A DNA stretch of 49,700 nucleotides from Methylophaga thiooxydans DMS010 (lineage in GTDB: Bacteria; Pseudomonadota; Gammaproteobacteria; Nitrosococcales; Methylophagaceae). The position numbers were made by a program, and so were the translations under genes. The stretch is from positions 1-49,700 of the forward strand of contig NZ_GG657882.1 of NCBI RefSeq assembly GCF_000156355.1, given 5' to 3'. A model generated the notes under the pieces. It searched no databases. It was not told where the DNA came from and saw nothing but the letters and a program-made list of their open reading frames with translations. Positions 32,801 to 42,451 of the stretch are shown here, in pieces; position 1 is the stretch's first letter, and each line of letters opens with the position of its first letter.

Positions 32801-34191
32801 ATCCGACGCAACTGGTCTGGCTCAGAAATGATTTACGACTGGACGACAACCCTGCCATTTCGCAAGCTCAACAACAGGGCGATTTGCACCTTGTTTTTAT
32901 TGCAACGCCCAAGCAATGGCAACAACATGATGAATCAGCTGCCAAGCAAGGGCTAAAAGCCGCCAGCATTGAGGATATAAACCAACAACTTGCCAAGCTA
33001 GGCGTACCGTTCACTATTTTGGAAACAGATTGGTTTGCGGACATACCCAAATTATTGAAAACGTTTTGCCAGCAAAAAAACATAAGGGATATCTGGTTTA
33101 ACCAAGAAACACCGCTTGATGAACGACGCCGTGATGATGCTGTTATAGACGTGCTGGAAGGCTTTGGCGTGAACTGCCATGCGCTTGATGCTGACCTAAT
33201 TGTCACCGTACCCGTTCTGACGCAACAGAATGAGCCCTTTAAAGTTTTTACCCCTTATTACCGCCGTTGGTTACAAATCTTACAAGAGACCCAAAAGCCG
33301 CCTTATCCTGTTCCAGACAAACAAGGCGAAGCCATTGCTGTGGACTTGCTCAAGCCAGGCTGGTCCGACGATTACCGGGATGACCTCTGGCCTGCTGATG
33401 AAGCAAGCGTACTCAAAAAACTGAGCCAGTTCTGCCGCAATAAAGTCAAAGCTTATCCAAAATACCGCGACATTCCTGCTGAGTCCGGCACTAGTACTCT
33501 GTCTCCTTACCTGTCGATTGGTCGCATCGGACCGCGTCGCCTACTTGCCAGTATCCAGTACCACTGTAGCGAGCAGGGTTTACATTGGCAGGATAATGAC
33601 TGGCTACGTGAGCTGGCCTGGCGCGATTTCTATCGCCAACTGCTACTCCATTTTCCTCGTCTAAGTATGGAAAAACCGTTTAAACCGGAAACAGATAATG
33701 TGGTTTGGCGTGATGATGAAACCGGTTTTCACGCTTGGTGTGAGGGTAAAACAGGGTTTCCGATTGTTGATGCAGCGATGCGCCAGCTTCAACAAACTGG
33801 CTGGATGCACAATCGGCTACGTATGATTACCGCCAGTTTTCTCACCAAACTTCTGCTTATCGACTGGCGTCGTGGTGAGCAGTTCTTTATGCAACATTTG
33901 CTGGATGGTGAGTTTGCCGCTAACAATGGTGGCTGGCAATGGAGTGCGTCTACGGGTGTTGATGCCGCGCCCTATTTTCGAGTGTTTAATCCGACGCGTC
34001 AGTCAGAACGTTTTGATCCGGATGGTGAGTTTATTCGCCGTTTTGTACCTGAACTAAAAAAACTTTCTGGCAAGCAGATTCATAACCCGTCGGATCAATT
34101 AAGAACGGAAACCGGCTACCCAATGCCCATTATCGACTACAAACCTGCCAGACAAACCGCAATTGATGCCTTTGCAGACTTAAAAAACTAG
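32797..34191 (+). CDS. phrB: Deoxyribodipyrimidine photolyase, class I CPD
   Basis: A 464-residue light-driven repair enzyme for cyclobutane pyrimidine dimers. The N-terminal antenna domain begins LVWLRNDLRLDDNPA. The FAD-binding half has LSPYLSIGRIGPR, WLRELAWRDFYRQL, the TGFPIVDAAMRQL helix with WMHNRLRMITASFL, and the closing NGGWQWSASTGVDA and PYFRVFNPTRQSERFD. It is the last gene of a five-gene coupled run and overlaps the iron-sulfur photolyase by 4 bp, so the cell makes both photolyases together. It ends 7 bp from the convergent chemoreceptor gene. Confidence 0.95.
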   Translation: MNPTQLVWLRNDLRLDDNPAISQAQQQGDLHLVFIATPKQWQQHDESAAKQGLKAASIEDINQQLAKLGVPFTILETDWFADIPKLLKTFCQQKNIRDIWFNQETPLDERRRDDAVIDVLEGFGVNCHALDADLIVTVPVLTQQNEPFKVFTPYYRRWLQILQETQKPPYPVPDKQGEAIAVDLLKPGWSDDYRDDLWPADEASVLKKLSQFCRNKVKAYPKYRDIPAESGTSTLSPYLSIGRIGPRRLLASIQYHCSEQGLHWQDNDWLRELAWRDFYRQLLLHFPRLSMEKPFKPETDNVVWRDDETGFHAWCEGKTGFPIVDAAMRQLQQTGWMHNRLRMITASFLTKLLLIDWRRGEQFFMQHLLDGEFAANNGGWQWSASTGVDAAPYFRVFNPTRQSERFDPDGEFIRRFVPELKKLSGKQIHNPSDQLRTETGYPMPIIDYKPARQTAIDAFADLKN

Positions 34192-34198
34192 CTATCAA

Positions 34199-36145
34199 TT
34201 AGTCTTTTTCTGCTTTCAGCCTTCTTACCAGTTGCTCCAAGGTTTGGCTGATAGAGGTTAAACCGTCACCTGCAAGACTGATATCGGCAATCTGTTGGTT
34301 CACCCGCTCTGAGTCAAATTTAATCTGCTCGGTGCTGCGGGCAATTTCATCCACGGTTGATGTTTGCTCTTGGGTTGCCGCTGCAATCGCAGCGTTCATC
34401 TGTGTGATGGTATCCATGGAGACCACCACAGGCTCAATCGCCAAACCGGCATCGGCCGTTTGTTTAGCACAGTCTTTTGCCGCTAAGCTCTGCCTTGTCA
34501 CAATCTCAGTTGCCTCAGTGCCGGAGGTTCGAAGCTGTTCGATGATTGTGCGAATTTCTTCTGTAGACTGGGTGGTGCGCGATGCTAATTGTCTGACCTC
34601 ATCTGCCACAACAGCAAAACCGCGACCATGTTCACCGGCACGGGCGGCCTCAATCGCCGCATTCAAGGCCAGTAAATTTGTTTGTTCGGCAACGCCTTGG
34701 ATCACCTCTAGTACAGCACCAATATTTTTACCGTCCTGCTCCAGACGTCCCATGACATTTTCGACTTCCATTAAGTCGGCAGCCAACTTCTCACTAGCCT
34801 GTGTGGCCACACCCAGCGTTTGCCTTGCTTGTAATGTTGTTTTGTTTGCCTCAGTGGCTGAGTTTGAGGCTTTAGAGGCATTATTCGCCACTTCTTTGAA
34901 TGAATAAGAGAGCTCTGTAACGGCGGTAGCAACATGATCCGTTGAGCTTTGCTGCTGTACGGTCAAATCCAGCGTGGCCTGCGAAATAGCTTGCATCGCT
35001 TGACTTGCATCGGTGACATCTCTTGCCTGTACTTCAAGTTTGGTAATTAATTCTGCGAGATAACTCTGTAAATGATTGGCCGACTTTTCAACGGATTGCG
35101 TTTCATCAAACGGCAGCTCTGATGCCAGTTTTTGTGTGTAATTACCACGCAACATGGCATTAAAGAAACGCTCCAATTGCAACAAAAAGCCAATCATTCT
35201 GTTTTGCAACAGAAATTGTGCAGTCAGCGCCAGAATAATTAATGCCACCGCCACCAGCAATGCCCAGCGAACTTGATTGGTAATAGACGCTTTAATATCG
35301 CCTATACGTTGCTGAAACTGACCCAATAGGGATTGTAAAGCCTGTATTTGGGTATTTAACTGTTCGCGACTCTCAGCCATCCGTGACTCGAGCTCAGCGG
35401 TATTCGCAATTTCTTTTTCGTAGCGACGGGTCAGACTCCGTAAAGAACTGATGCTCAATTCGCCGACTTCATCCGGTTCTTGAGGAATCAAAGCCTCTTC
35501 ATCCACGTCAGTATAAATACCAAACCGCGGCATATTTTCCAGTTCACTGACTAAGTCAGCAAAACGGGTATTTTCTGACAGCAATGCCTGAGCACGCTGT
35601 TCATCAGCGCTTTCTATGTAAAGCTGACGCTGCAATGAAATCTTATTTAATCCCTGTCCCAGCTCAGCCAAGGTTTTGAGGAAACGTAGCTTGACCGTAC
35701 TGTATTCGTAATCTGCCTGTTGCGCATAATCCACCAGCAGTGCCAGATCACCACCACGTTCACGTTCATTATTGATTAACAGGCCCTGAGGGTTTGCTGC
35801 CAGTTTACCGGCCGCCCTAACCAAACTAACCTGTTCTCGTAACTCGGCAATGGCGTCGAGGATCTGTTGATTTTCTTCAGGTGAGAGCCAGTCAAGCGAC
35901 TCTGCCGCCATTTTTTCAAGCTTATTTTCAGCCTCCAGGAGTAAATTAGCTTGACCAGATGCTAAATAGCGTTCCAACAAGATACGGGCATCAATATCGA
36001 ACACATCACGGTATTGCTTAAACTGTTCTGAGATTTGATAAGGCTTATCCAACTGTCGCCAGCCCCAAATACCGATAGCCGCAGACAACGTCAGCAACGT
36101 GATTACAGCGATAATTAAACTACGAGATACAGTGGAAAGTTTCAC
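34199..36145 (-). CDS. Methyl-accepting chemotaxis protein
   Basis: A 648-residue membrane chemoreceptor. Helix TM1 spans about 9-29, then a large periplasmic helical sensor (about 30-295, leucine/glutamate-rich, like four-helix-bundle sensors), TM2 at about 297-317, a HAMP-like stretch, and a long cytoplasmic signalling coiled coil. The hairpin tip [20 protein letters not shown] followed by [16 protein letters not shown] contacts CheA and CheW. No C-terminal CheR-binding pentapeptide is seen; it ends KAEKD. The ligand is unknown. It may feed the chemotaxis or the pilus-linked pathway, given pilTU elsewhere in the window. Confidence 0.94.
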   Translation of the reverse strand: MKLSTVSRSLIIAVITLLTLSAAIGIWGWRQLDKPYQISEQFKQYRDVFDIDARILLERYLASGQANLLLEAENKLEKMAAESLDWLSPEENQQILDAIAELREQVSLVRAAGKLAANPQGLLINNERERGGDLALLVDYAQQADYEYSTVKLRFLKTLAELGQGLNKISLQRQLYIESADEQRAQALLSENTRFADLVSELENMPRFGIYTDVDEEALIPQEPDEVGELSISSLRSLTRRYEKEIANTAELESRMAESREQLNTQIQALQSLLGQFQQRIGDIKASITNQVRWALLVAVALIILALTAQFLLQNRMIGFLLQLERFFNAMLRGNYTQKLASELPFDETQSVEKSANHLQSYLAELITKLEVQARDVTDASQAMQAISQATLDLTVQQQSSTDHVATAVTELSYSFKEVANNASKASNSATEANKTTLQARQTLGVATQASEKLAADLMEVENVMGRLEQDGKNIGAVLEVIQGVAEQTNLLALNAAIEAARAGEHGRGFAVVADEVRQLASRTTQSTEEIRTIIEQLRTSGTEATEIVTRQSLAAKDCAKQTADAGLAIEPVVVSMDTITQMNAAIAAATQEQTSTVDEIARSTEQIKFDSERVNQQIADISLAGDGLTSISQTLEQLVRRLKAEKD

Positions 36146-36205
36146 TCAATCACTCTCAACAGAAAAACAGGCAACCTATGACGATAGCCTGTTTTGATGA
36201 CAGCT

Positions 36206-37276
36206 TTATGACAGTTGATGCTGATCTAACGCCCACGTGACATGCTCACGCACTAAAGCTGATTGATGCTCAGCTTTTTGTTGTAATGCGTTGACCACAG
36301 GGGCTGAGGTTTTTGCATTCCCTAGCGCTACAGCAATATTGCGTAACCAGCATTCATAACCGATTCGACGAATGGGTGATCCTTCCAGGCGGCTGAGAAA
36401 TTCTTGTTCAGTCCAATTGAATAAATCGATCAGCTGTGGGGCATCCAACCCTTCACGTGGCAAATAATCTGGCTCCACCGTCGATTGCGCATATTTATTC
36501 CAGGGACAAACCAGTTGGCAATCATCACAGCCATAGATACGATTACCCATCATGGGTCTGAACTCTTCCGGTATCGCACCGCGCAACTCAATGGTCAGAT
36601 AAGAAATACAGCGCCTAGCATCGAGTTGGTAAGGACCCACTATCGCCTGTGTCGGACAAATATCAATACAGGCACTACAGCTACCACAATGTGCGCTGGT
36701 AGCATCGGTCACCGGTAATGGCAGGTCAGTGTATATTTCACCCAAAAAGAAATATGAACCATGATCACGATTCAGCACATTGGTGTGTTTACCAATCCAG
36801 CCCAACCCCGCTTTTTCAGCAATAGCTTTTTCCATCACTGGCGCACTATCGGTGAAGACTCGAAACCCCATTGGGCCTACTTCACGCTCAATGCGCTTAG
36901 CGAGTTTCGCCAGCCGTTTACGCATTAACTTATGATAATCACGGCCTAATGCGTAGCGGGAAATAAATGCTCTGTTGCCATCGTCCAATACTTTCCAGGG
37001 TTCAGCGGCTTCGCCAGGCCAATAATCCATGCGCAAGCTAATCACACGAATCGTACCTTCAACTAACTGCTCAGGATGAGTACGCATGCTGCCGTGCTTT
37101 GCCATAAAGCCCATCTCACCATGAAAGCCTTTCGCCAGCCAATCTTGCAACTTGGCTTCGGCATCACGCAAATCAATATCACTGACACCCATGGCCTGAA
37201 ATCCGAGCGAACGCGCCCAGCGTTGCATGCGTGATAACAACTTTTGACCATCAGTGTCTGTGTAATTTTCAGCCAT
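36206..37276 (-). CDS. queG: Epoxyqueuosine reductase
   Basis: A cobalamin- and iron-sulfur-dependent enzyme that makes the last step of queuosine synthesis on tRNA. The 356-residue protein has the catalytic-acid region FTDSAPVMEK (Asp143), and two 4Fe-4S motifs: Cys197, Cys200, Cys203 and Cys207 in HCGSCSACIDICPT, and Cys250, Cys253 and Cys257 in YGCDDCQLVCPWN. The C-terminal 60 residues are HEAT-like helices (ALVREHVTWALDQH). It is divergent from nnr across 47 bp, the same neighbourhood as in many gammaproteobacteria. Confidence 0.96.
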   Translation of the reverse strand: MAENYTDTDGQKLLSRMQRWARSLGFQAMGVSDIDLRDAEAKLQDWLAKGFHGEMGFMAKHGSMRTHPEQLVEGTIRVISLRMDYWPGEAAEPWKVLDDGNRAFISRYALGRDYHKLMRKRLAKLAKRIEREVGPMGFRVFTDSAPVMEKAIAEKAGLGWIGKHTNVLNRDHGSYFFLGEIYTDLPLPVTDATSAHCGSCSACIDICPTQAIVGPYQLDARRCISYLTIELRGAIPEEFRPMMGNRIYGCDDCQLVCPWNKYAQSTVEPDYLPREGLDAPQLIDLFNWTEQEFLSRLEGSPIRRIGYECWLRNIAVALGNAKTSAPVVNALQQKAEHQSALVREHVTWALDQHQLS

Positions 37277-37323
37277 GCACGTTATTATAAAGATCTCCGC
37301 GACGTTAATTTGAGATTGGCTTC

Positions 37324-38814
37324 ATGCAACACCTGCCTTACCCACTTTATACAGCTGAAGAAACCCGACAACTCGACCGTATAGCCACTGAGCAACACGC
37401 TATTCCAGCGGCAACACTGATGACACGAGCTGGCACCGCGGCGCTCAATTTTATCCTCACGCAGTGGCCCGATGCCAAGCAACTACTTATTCTCTGCGGC
37501 AGTGGCAATAACGCGGGTGATGGTTACGAAATCGCACGGCAGGCGCTTGAGAAACAGTGTCAGGTTGTGCTCGTTGAGGTGGGTCGTACCGATAAAATGA
37601 GTGATGAAGCTACCGCAGCCAGACAGGCTTATTTAGCTACCGGCGCAGAGCCCATCGCTTTCGATGGTGTTCTGCCTGCTGCTGATATGATTGTCGATGC
37701 GCTGTTTGGTACTGGGCTCGACCGTGACATTACCGGCGCATTCGCGCAAGCGATTGACGCGATTAACCATGTTGAAAACACGCCTGTGTTATCGCTCGAT
37801 ATTCCTTCCGGCATTCATGCTGATACTGGAAAAGCCTTGGGCATTGCTGTTCATGCCACCGCTACCCTCAGCTTTATTGGACTAAATATTGGTTTATTCA
37901 ATGGTGACGCGCCTAATTACACCGGTCGCATTGTGTTTGATGCACTCGCCGTACCCGATAGCGTTTTTGAGGCCATTGAAGCAACAACATACCGCTTAGA
38001 TCTCGATCACCAGGCCACCCTAAAACTGGCACCACGACAACGTACTTCCCACAAGGGTCATTTTGGTCACTTATTGGTCATTGGCGGCAATCTTGGCATG
38101 TCGGGAGCCCCCCGTATCGCCGCAGAAGCAGCAACTAGAGTTGGCGCCGGGTTAGTCAGTATTGCAACACACCCATCGCACAGTGCCTTGATAAACCTGA
38201 CCCGCCCCGAACTAATGAGTCATGGGGTGGAAATAATAGACGAGCTGACGCCGCTTCTAACCACTGCAAATGTCGTCACCATTGGGCCAGGCCTGGGACA
38301 ATCGCAATGGAGTCAAGCCCTATTAAATAAAGCGACTGAAAGCAAACACCCGATGGTAGTGGATGCTGATGCTTTGAACCTATTAAGTCGACAACCGCAG
38401 CAAAACCCACATTGGATTTTAACCCCTCACCCCGGTGAAGCCGCTAGATTACTTGGCTGTAGCACAAAAACAGTACAGGAAAACCGACTCGATGCCGTGC
38501 GCCAATTACATGCGCGCTATGGCGGCATTATTGTATTAAAAGGCGCGGGCACATTGATTTATAATGGCGAGAATCCTATTCGACTATCCCCATGTGGCAA
38601 CCCTGGCATGGCAAGTGGTGGTATGGGGGATGCACTTGCAGGCATTATCGGCGGTCTTCTGGCACAGAACTTCAGCTTGATGGATGCCGCCTGTATCGGC
38701 GTCACCATACATGGCATGGCGGCAGACAAAGCAGCCGAACAAGATGGTGAGCGCGGCATGCTCGCAATGGATTTGATGCCACATTTACGGCACCTCGTTA
38801 ACCTTAAATTTTAA
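37324..38814 (+). CDS. nnr: Bifunctional NAD(P)HX epimerase/dehydratase
   Basis: Repairs hydrated NADH and NADPH. The 496-residue fusion has an N-terminal epimerase (YjeF_N, about 1-215) with LILCGSGNNAGDGYEIARQA and LSLDIPSGIHADTG, and a C-terminal ADP-dependent dehydratase (about 230-490) with VIGGNLGMSGAPRIAAEAA, VDADALNLLS, LTPHPGEAARLLG and the terminal NPGMASGGMGDALAGIIGG loop. It starts the conserved nnr-tsaE-amiC-mutL run; tsaE begins 12 bp after its stop. Confidence 0.95.
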   Translation: MQHLPYPLYTAEETRQLDRIATEQHAIPAATLMTRAGTAALNFILTQWPDAKQLLILCGSGNNAGDGYEIARQALEKQCQVVLVEVGRTDKMSDEATAARQAYLATGAEPIAFDGVLPAADMIVDALFGTGLDRDITGAFAQAIDAINHVENTPVLSLDIPSGIHADTGKALGIAVHATATLSFIGLNIGLFNGDAPNYTGRIVFDALAVPDSVFEAIEATTYRLDLDHQATLKLAPRQRTSHKGHFGHLLVIGGNLGMSGAPRIAAEAATRVGAGLVSIATHPSHSALINLTRPELMSHGVEIIDELTPLLTTANVVTIGPGLGQSQWSQALLNKATESKHPMVVDADALNLLSRQPQQNPHWILTPHPGEAARLLGCSTKTVQENRLDAVRQLHARYGGIIVLKGAGTLIYNGENPIRLSPCGNPGMASGGMGDALAGIIGGLLAQNFSLMDAACIGVTIHGMAADKAAEQDGERGMLAMDLMPHLRHLVNLKF

Positions 38815-38826
38815 AGCAGGTTTGTT

Positions 38827-39282
38827 TTGCACTATTTTCTCGCTAATGAAGAGGCAACACTCGCACTCGGTAAACAACTTGCTGAAGCCTGCCCGGACAG
38901 TTTGTGTATCATTCACTTGGAAGGTGAACTTGGCGCTGGGAAAACGACGCTCACACGCGGTTTTTTAAGAGCAATGGGACATCAGGGGAATGTGAAAAGC
39001 CCGACTTATACTCTGGTCGAGCACTACCAGCTGGGAAATCGAGCCGTATTTCATTTTGACTTGTATCGGCTTAGTGATGCTGGCGAGTTGGAATTTCTAG
39101 GCTTAGATGACTACTTTAGAGACAATGCCATTTGTCTTCTGGAGTGGGCTCAACGTGGTAGTGAGTATTTACCTGAACCCGACTTATTAGTGCAATTGAA
39201 CTATCATGAGCACGCACGAAATGCTGTCATAGAAGCAAAATCAGTATTAGGCGAACAAATCTGTGGAAAACTTCACAAATAG
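38827..39282 (+). CDS. tsaE: tRNA threonylcarbamoyladenosine biosynthesis ATPase TsaE
   Basis: A small P-loop protein that works with TsaB and TsaD to make the t6A37 tRNA modification. The 151-residue protein has Walker A GELGAGKTTLTRGFL, the switch-like VKSPTYTLVEHY and HFDLYRL, and the LLEWAQRGSEYLP strand with the conserved tryptophan. The start is a TTG with AGG 6 bases upstream; no nearby ATG fits. It is inside the conserved run between nnr and amiC. Confidence 0.93.
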   Translation: MHYFLANEEATLALGKQLAEACPDSLCIIHLEGELGAGKTTLTRGFLRAMGHQGNVKSPTYTLVEHYQLGNRAVFHFDLYRLSDAGELEFLGLDDYFRDNAICLLEWAQRGSEYLPEPDLLVQLNYHEHARNAVIEAKSVLGEQICGKLHK

Positions 39283-39380
39283 TTCAACTTTTCAAGCTAT
39301 CTTACTTATTTAAAAAGAAAACTTGATTTTTATACATGCCGAAGACACAATTAGAAGCACGTTATTTTAGGGTTGATGAG

Positions 39381-40733
39381 ATGGTCCGCCTCCTACTGAG
39401 CTTATTCCTGTTAGTAACAAGTGGTCTGGCATGGTCTGAATCGATTCAGGGCATCCGCGTATCGCATGACGATCAAAAAGCCCGCCTGGTATTTGATCTC
39501 GATAGCAAAGCAAACTACAAAACCTTTACCCTGGATAATCCACAGCGCTTTGTCATTGACTTCAAAGACTTTCGGCAGCAAGACAAACTGATTATCCCTT
39601 CACTCATCAATACGCCCATCCAAGCCATTCGCTATGCTGCTTATGATCGACACACCTTGCGCATCGTGCTGGATCTGGCTCATGAAGTGAAATTCGAAAC
39701 CCAAACCCTAGGTCCGAATAAAACCTACCCGCATCGTCTGGTGGTCGACCTCAGTTACACCACACAACAAGCTAAACAGCCACTCATTGCCTTACAAGAA
39801 GACGCGGAAACGCCGAAAACGCCAGCCAAACAAGTTCAAGCTGACAATGAAGCTAAGGCCAAGGTCGTCAAAAGTAATAAAGTGCTGCCTCGCCGCGATA
39901 TTGTCGTCGCAATCGATCCCGGTCACGGGGGGCAGGATTCAGGGGCTGTTGGCAAACGTGGCACTAAAGAAAAAGATATTGTTTTATCTATCGCCAAACG
40001 TCTGGCAACGCTGGTTGATAAAGAACCGGGAATGCGTTCATATCTAACGCGTGACTCTGATGTATTTATCAGCTTACGACAACGTATTCGTCGTGCCCGT
40101 GAGAATGGTGCTGATATGTTTATCTCCATTCATGCCGACGCGTTTCACAAACGTAGCGCTCGTGGTTCATCTGTCTATGTATTGTCAGACCGTGGCGCTA
40201 GTAGTGAAGCTGCACAGATTTTAGCGGATCGCGAAAACGCGTCTGACTTGGCTGGCGGGATCAGTCTTGAAGATAAAGATGATTTGCTAGCCTCTGTGCT
40301 ACTCGACTTGTCGCAAACAGCCAGTCTCGAAGCCAGCATCGAAGTTGCTAACACCGTACTATCCGGCCTGAAACGGGTGGGTAATGTACACAAGAAACAA
40401 GTCGAATCGGCAGCTTTTGTGGTATTGAAATCACCGGATATTCCTTCTGTACTAGTGGAAACAGCATTTATTTCAAACCCTGAAGAAGAAGACAAACTCA
40501 GAAATGGTGCGCATCAGTACAAATTAGCGCATGCGATGATGGTCGGTATTCGAAACTATTTCCAACGTAACCCCTTACCCGGAACAGCCTCACCACAGCA
40601 ACATATTGTCAGTAGCGGTGATACGCTCAGCATGATCGCTCAGCGTTATCAAGTCAGTATGGCAGATATTAAAAATGTGAATAACATGTCGAATACGACA
40701 TTGCATATCGGAGATGTACTGCAGATACCCTAG
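39381..40733 (+). CDS. amiC: N-acetylmuramoyl-L-alanine amidase (AmiC/AmiB type) with LysM
   Basis: A periplasmic zinc amidase that splits septal peptidoglycan during cell separation. From the chosen start the 450-residue protein has a signal peptide (MVRLLLSLFLLVTSGLAWS), an AMIN domain (about 20-125) that localises it to the septum, a Pro/Lys-rich linker, the Amidase_3 domain with zinc ligands in AIDPGHGGQDSGA, SIHADAF and LVETAFISNPEEE, and a final LysM (VSSGDTLSMIAQRYQVSMAD). The start at 39381 is preferred over 39336, which would add 15 residues before the signal peptide. It is often named AmiB in the mutL neighbourhood. Confidence 0.93.
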   Translation: MVRLLLSLFLLVTSGLAWSESIQGIRVSHDDQKARLVFDLDSKANYKTFTLDNPQRFVIDFKDFRQQDKLIIPSLINTPIQAIRYAAYDRHTLRIVLDLAHEVKFETQTLGPNKTYPHRLVVDLSYTTQQAKQPLIALQEDAETPKTPAKQVQADNEAKAKVVKSNKVLPRRDIVVAIDPGHGGQDSGAVGKRGTKEKDIVLSIAKRLATLVDKEPGMRSYLTRDSDVFISLRQRIRRARENGADMFISIHADAFHKRSARGSSVYVLSDRGASSEAAQILADRENASDLAGGISLEDKDDLLASVLLDLSQTASLEASIEVANTVLSGLKRVGNVHKKQVESAAFVVLKSPDIPSVLVETAFISNPEEEDKLRNGAHQYKLAHAMMVGIRNYFQRNPLPGTASPQQHIVSSGDTLSMIAQRYQVSMADIKNVNNMSNTTLHIGDVLQIP

Positions 40734-40767
40734 CTTTATGGCTTATGCTTGCTGTTAAACTAGCGCC

Positions 40768-42426
40768 ATGATTTCACAGCGTATTCATGCCCTCCCCCTT
40801 CACCTCGCTAACCAGATTGCAGCGGGTGAAGTGGTTGAACGCCCGGCTTCAGTATTAAAAGAGCTGATTGAAAATAGCATTGATGCGGGCGCAACGCAGA
40901 TAGACATCACGATTGAAGGCGCGGGCAACCAACTGATCAAAGTCAGCGATAATGGCAATGGCATTCACCCTGATGATTTGGCTCTGGCGCTCAGTCGTCA
41001 CGCCACCAGCAAAATTCATAGCAGCGAACAATTAAGTCATATTGACAGTCTCGGTTTTCGCGGCGAAGCCTTACCCAGTATTGCCTCTGTTTCGCGTCTG
41101 ACACTCGCCTCCAAACAGCCCGATCAAGACTGTGGCTGGCAGGTTAGCTCAGATGTCGAAACCGTTGAACCGACAGCACATCCCGATGGCACAACAGTGA
41201 GTGTCGCTGAGTTATTTTTTAATTTACCGGCACGCCGCCGCTTTTTACGCAGTGACAAAACCGAGTTAAACCATCTCACCACCACCTTAAACCGTCTGGC
41301 ACTCAGCCGTTTTGATGTTGGCTTTTCTGCTCAACTGGCCGATCAGACAACACTGAAGCTTCCTGCCATCACAGATCCAAAGCTGTTTTATCAACGCATT
41401 GCGCGTATTTGTGGCCAAGCCTTTGTTCGCCAAGCGCGCTACCTAGAACAACAATTCGAAGCCATACACTTACACGGTTGGGTGGGAAATTTTGCTGCTC
41501 ACCGCGCTCAAACCGATGTGCAGTATTTCTTCATCAATGGTCGCGTCATTAAAGATCGCATCATTAACCATGCTATTCGACAAGCTTATGGTGATGCACT
41601 ACCAGCAGGCAGACAAGCCGCTTATGTGTTGTATTTGACTTTACCTTTGGATCGCGTTGATGTGAACGTGCACCCGACTAAACATGAAGTACGGTTTCGT
41701 GATGCTCGCTTAGTTCATGGCCTGATTACCCGCGCAGTGCAGGAAGCGTTAACCCAAGATGAGCATGGCGTTGTTAGTCAGTCAGAACTGCCTTTATCGA
41801 AGCCTGAGAACACTTCAGCAGTCAAAGAGAGTAGTCAAAACTATCAACCTCATCCAGTCAGCCAAACTTTAACGACAGCAACACCTCCGTCATCGGTTTC
41901 TGCACCCGAGTCTGACTTTGTGCTTTTGCATCAGCGCTATTTACTCCTGACATCGCCAGAACCCATCGTGCTTGATTTACAAGAAGCAGCGCTTTTATTC
42001 AAACGGAAACAGTTTTTAGATGCAGTGGACAATAAAACCTTAGCATCTCGTCCCATACTGGTTCCGCTAAACATTCCTCTCGCATCGGATGCGCTAGCGT
42101 TAGTTAACCACCATCACGCATTACTCAAAGAATTGGCGCTCGAATTCACCGTAAATACTGACGCAATCACCGTCAAACGCATTCCTTTTTTACTCTCACA
42201 CATTGATTTACAAACCATCGTTGCCGCCGTAATGACAGCGTTGCAGTCGCAACAAGACCACAGGCTGAATCTTATTAAGCAACTCAGCGGACTGTTCGAG
42301 CAAGCTAATATAACAACAGAGCAAGCCCGCCAGATTATGGCACAGCATTCTATTGACGAATTAAAACAGACCGGCAGTTATCGGAAACTTGATCAGACAA
42401 CATTGACTAGCTTATTCTCGAACTAA
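40768..42426 (+). CDS. mutL: DNA mismatch repair protein MutL
   Basis: A GHKL ATPase that links mismatch recognition to strand incision. The 552-residue protein has the N-terminal motifs IAAGEVVERPASVLKELIEN, DNGNGI, TSKI, then LGFRGEALPSIASV, and QYFFINGRVIKD with VDVNVHPTKHEVRF. A Ser/Thr/Pro-rich linker precedes the C-terminal dimerisation domain. In that domain the place of the endonuclease motif DQHA(x)2E(x)4E is taken by VLDLQEAALLFKRK, so nuclease activity is not expected. It is shorter than E. coli MutL (615), mainly in the linker. Confidence 0.94.
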   Translation: MISQRIHALPLHLANQIAAGEVVERPASVLKELIENSIDAGATQIDITIEGAGNQLIKVSDNGNGIHPDDLALALSRHATSKIHSSEQLSHIDSLGFRGEALPSIASVSRLTLASKQPDQDCGWQVSSDVETVEPTAHPDGTTVSVAELFFNLPARRRFLRSDKTELNHLTTTLNRLALSRFDVGFSAQLADQTTLKLPAITDPKLFYQRIARICGQAFVRQARYLEQQFEAIHLHGWVGNFAAHRAQTDVQYFFINGRVIKDRIINHAIRQAYGDALPAGRQAAYVLYLTLPLDRVDVNVHPTKHEVRFRDARLVHGLITRAVQEALTQDEHGVVSQSELPLSKPENTSAVKESSQNYQPHPVSQTLTTATPPSSVSAPESDFVLLHQRYLLLTSPEPIVLDLQEAALLFKRKQFLDAVDNKTLASRPILVPLNIPLASDALALVNHHHALLKELALEFTVNTDAITVKRIPFLLSHIDLQTIVAAVMTALQSQQDHRLNLIKQLSGLFEQANITTEQARQIMAQHSIDELKQTGSYRKLDQTTLTSLFSN

Positions 42427-42451
42427 CGTTTCAGCCTCAAAGCGAATTGTT

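Noticed and set aside
34182..34209. Terminator between the CPD photolyase and the chemoreceptor genes
   Set aside because: AAAAAACTA and TAGTCTTTTT pair only through A-T pairs with a bulge. The stem is too weak to call.
34332..34907. A 191-codon open frame on the plus strand
   Set aside because: It lies wholly opposite the chemoreceptor gene. The translation is Ser/Ala/Thr-rich with no domain, as expected from the reverse of a coiled-coil gene.
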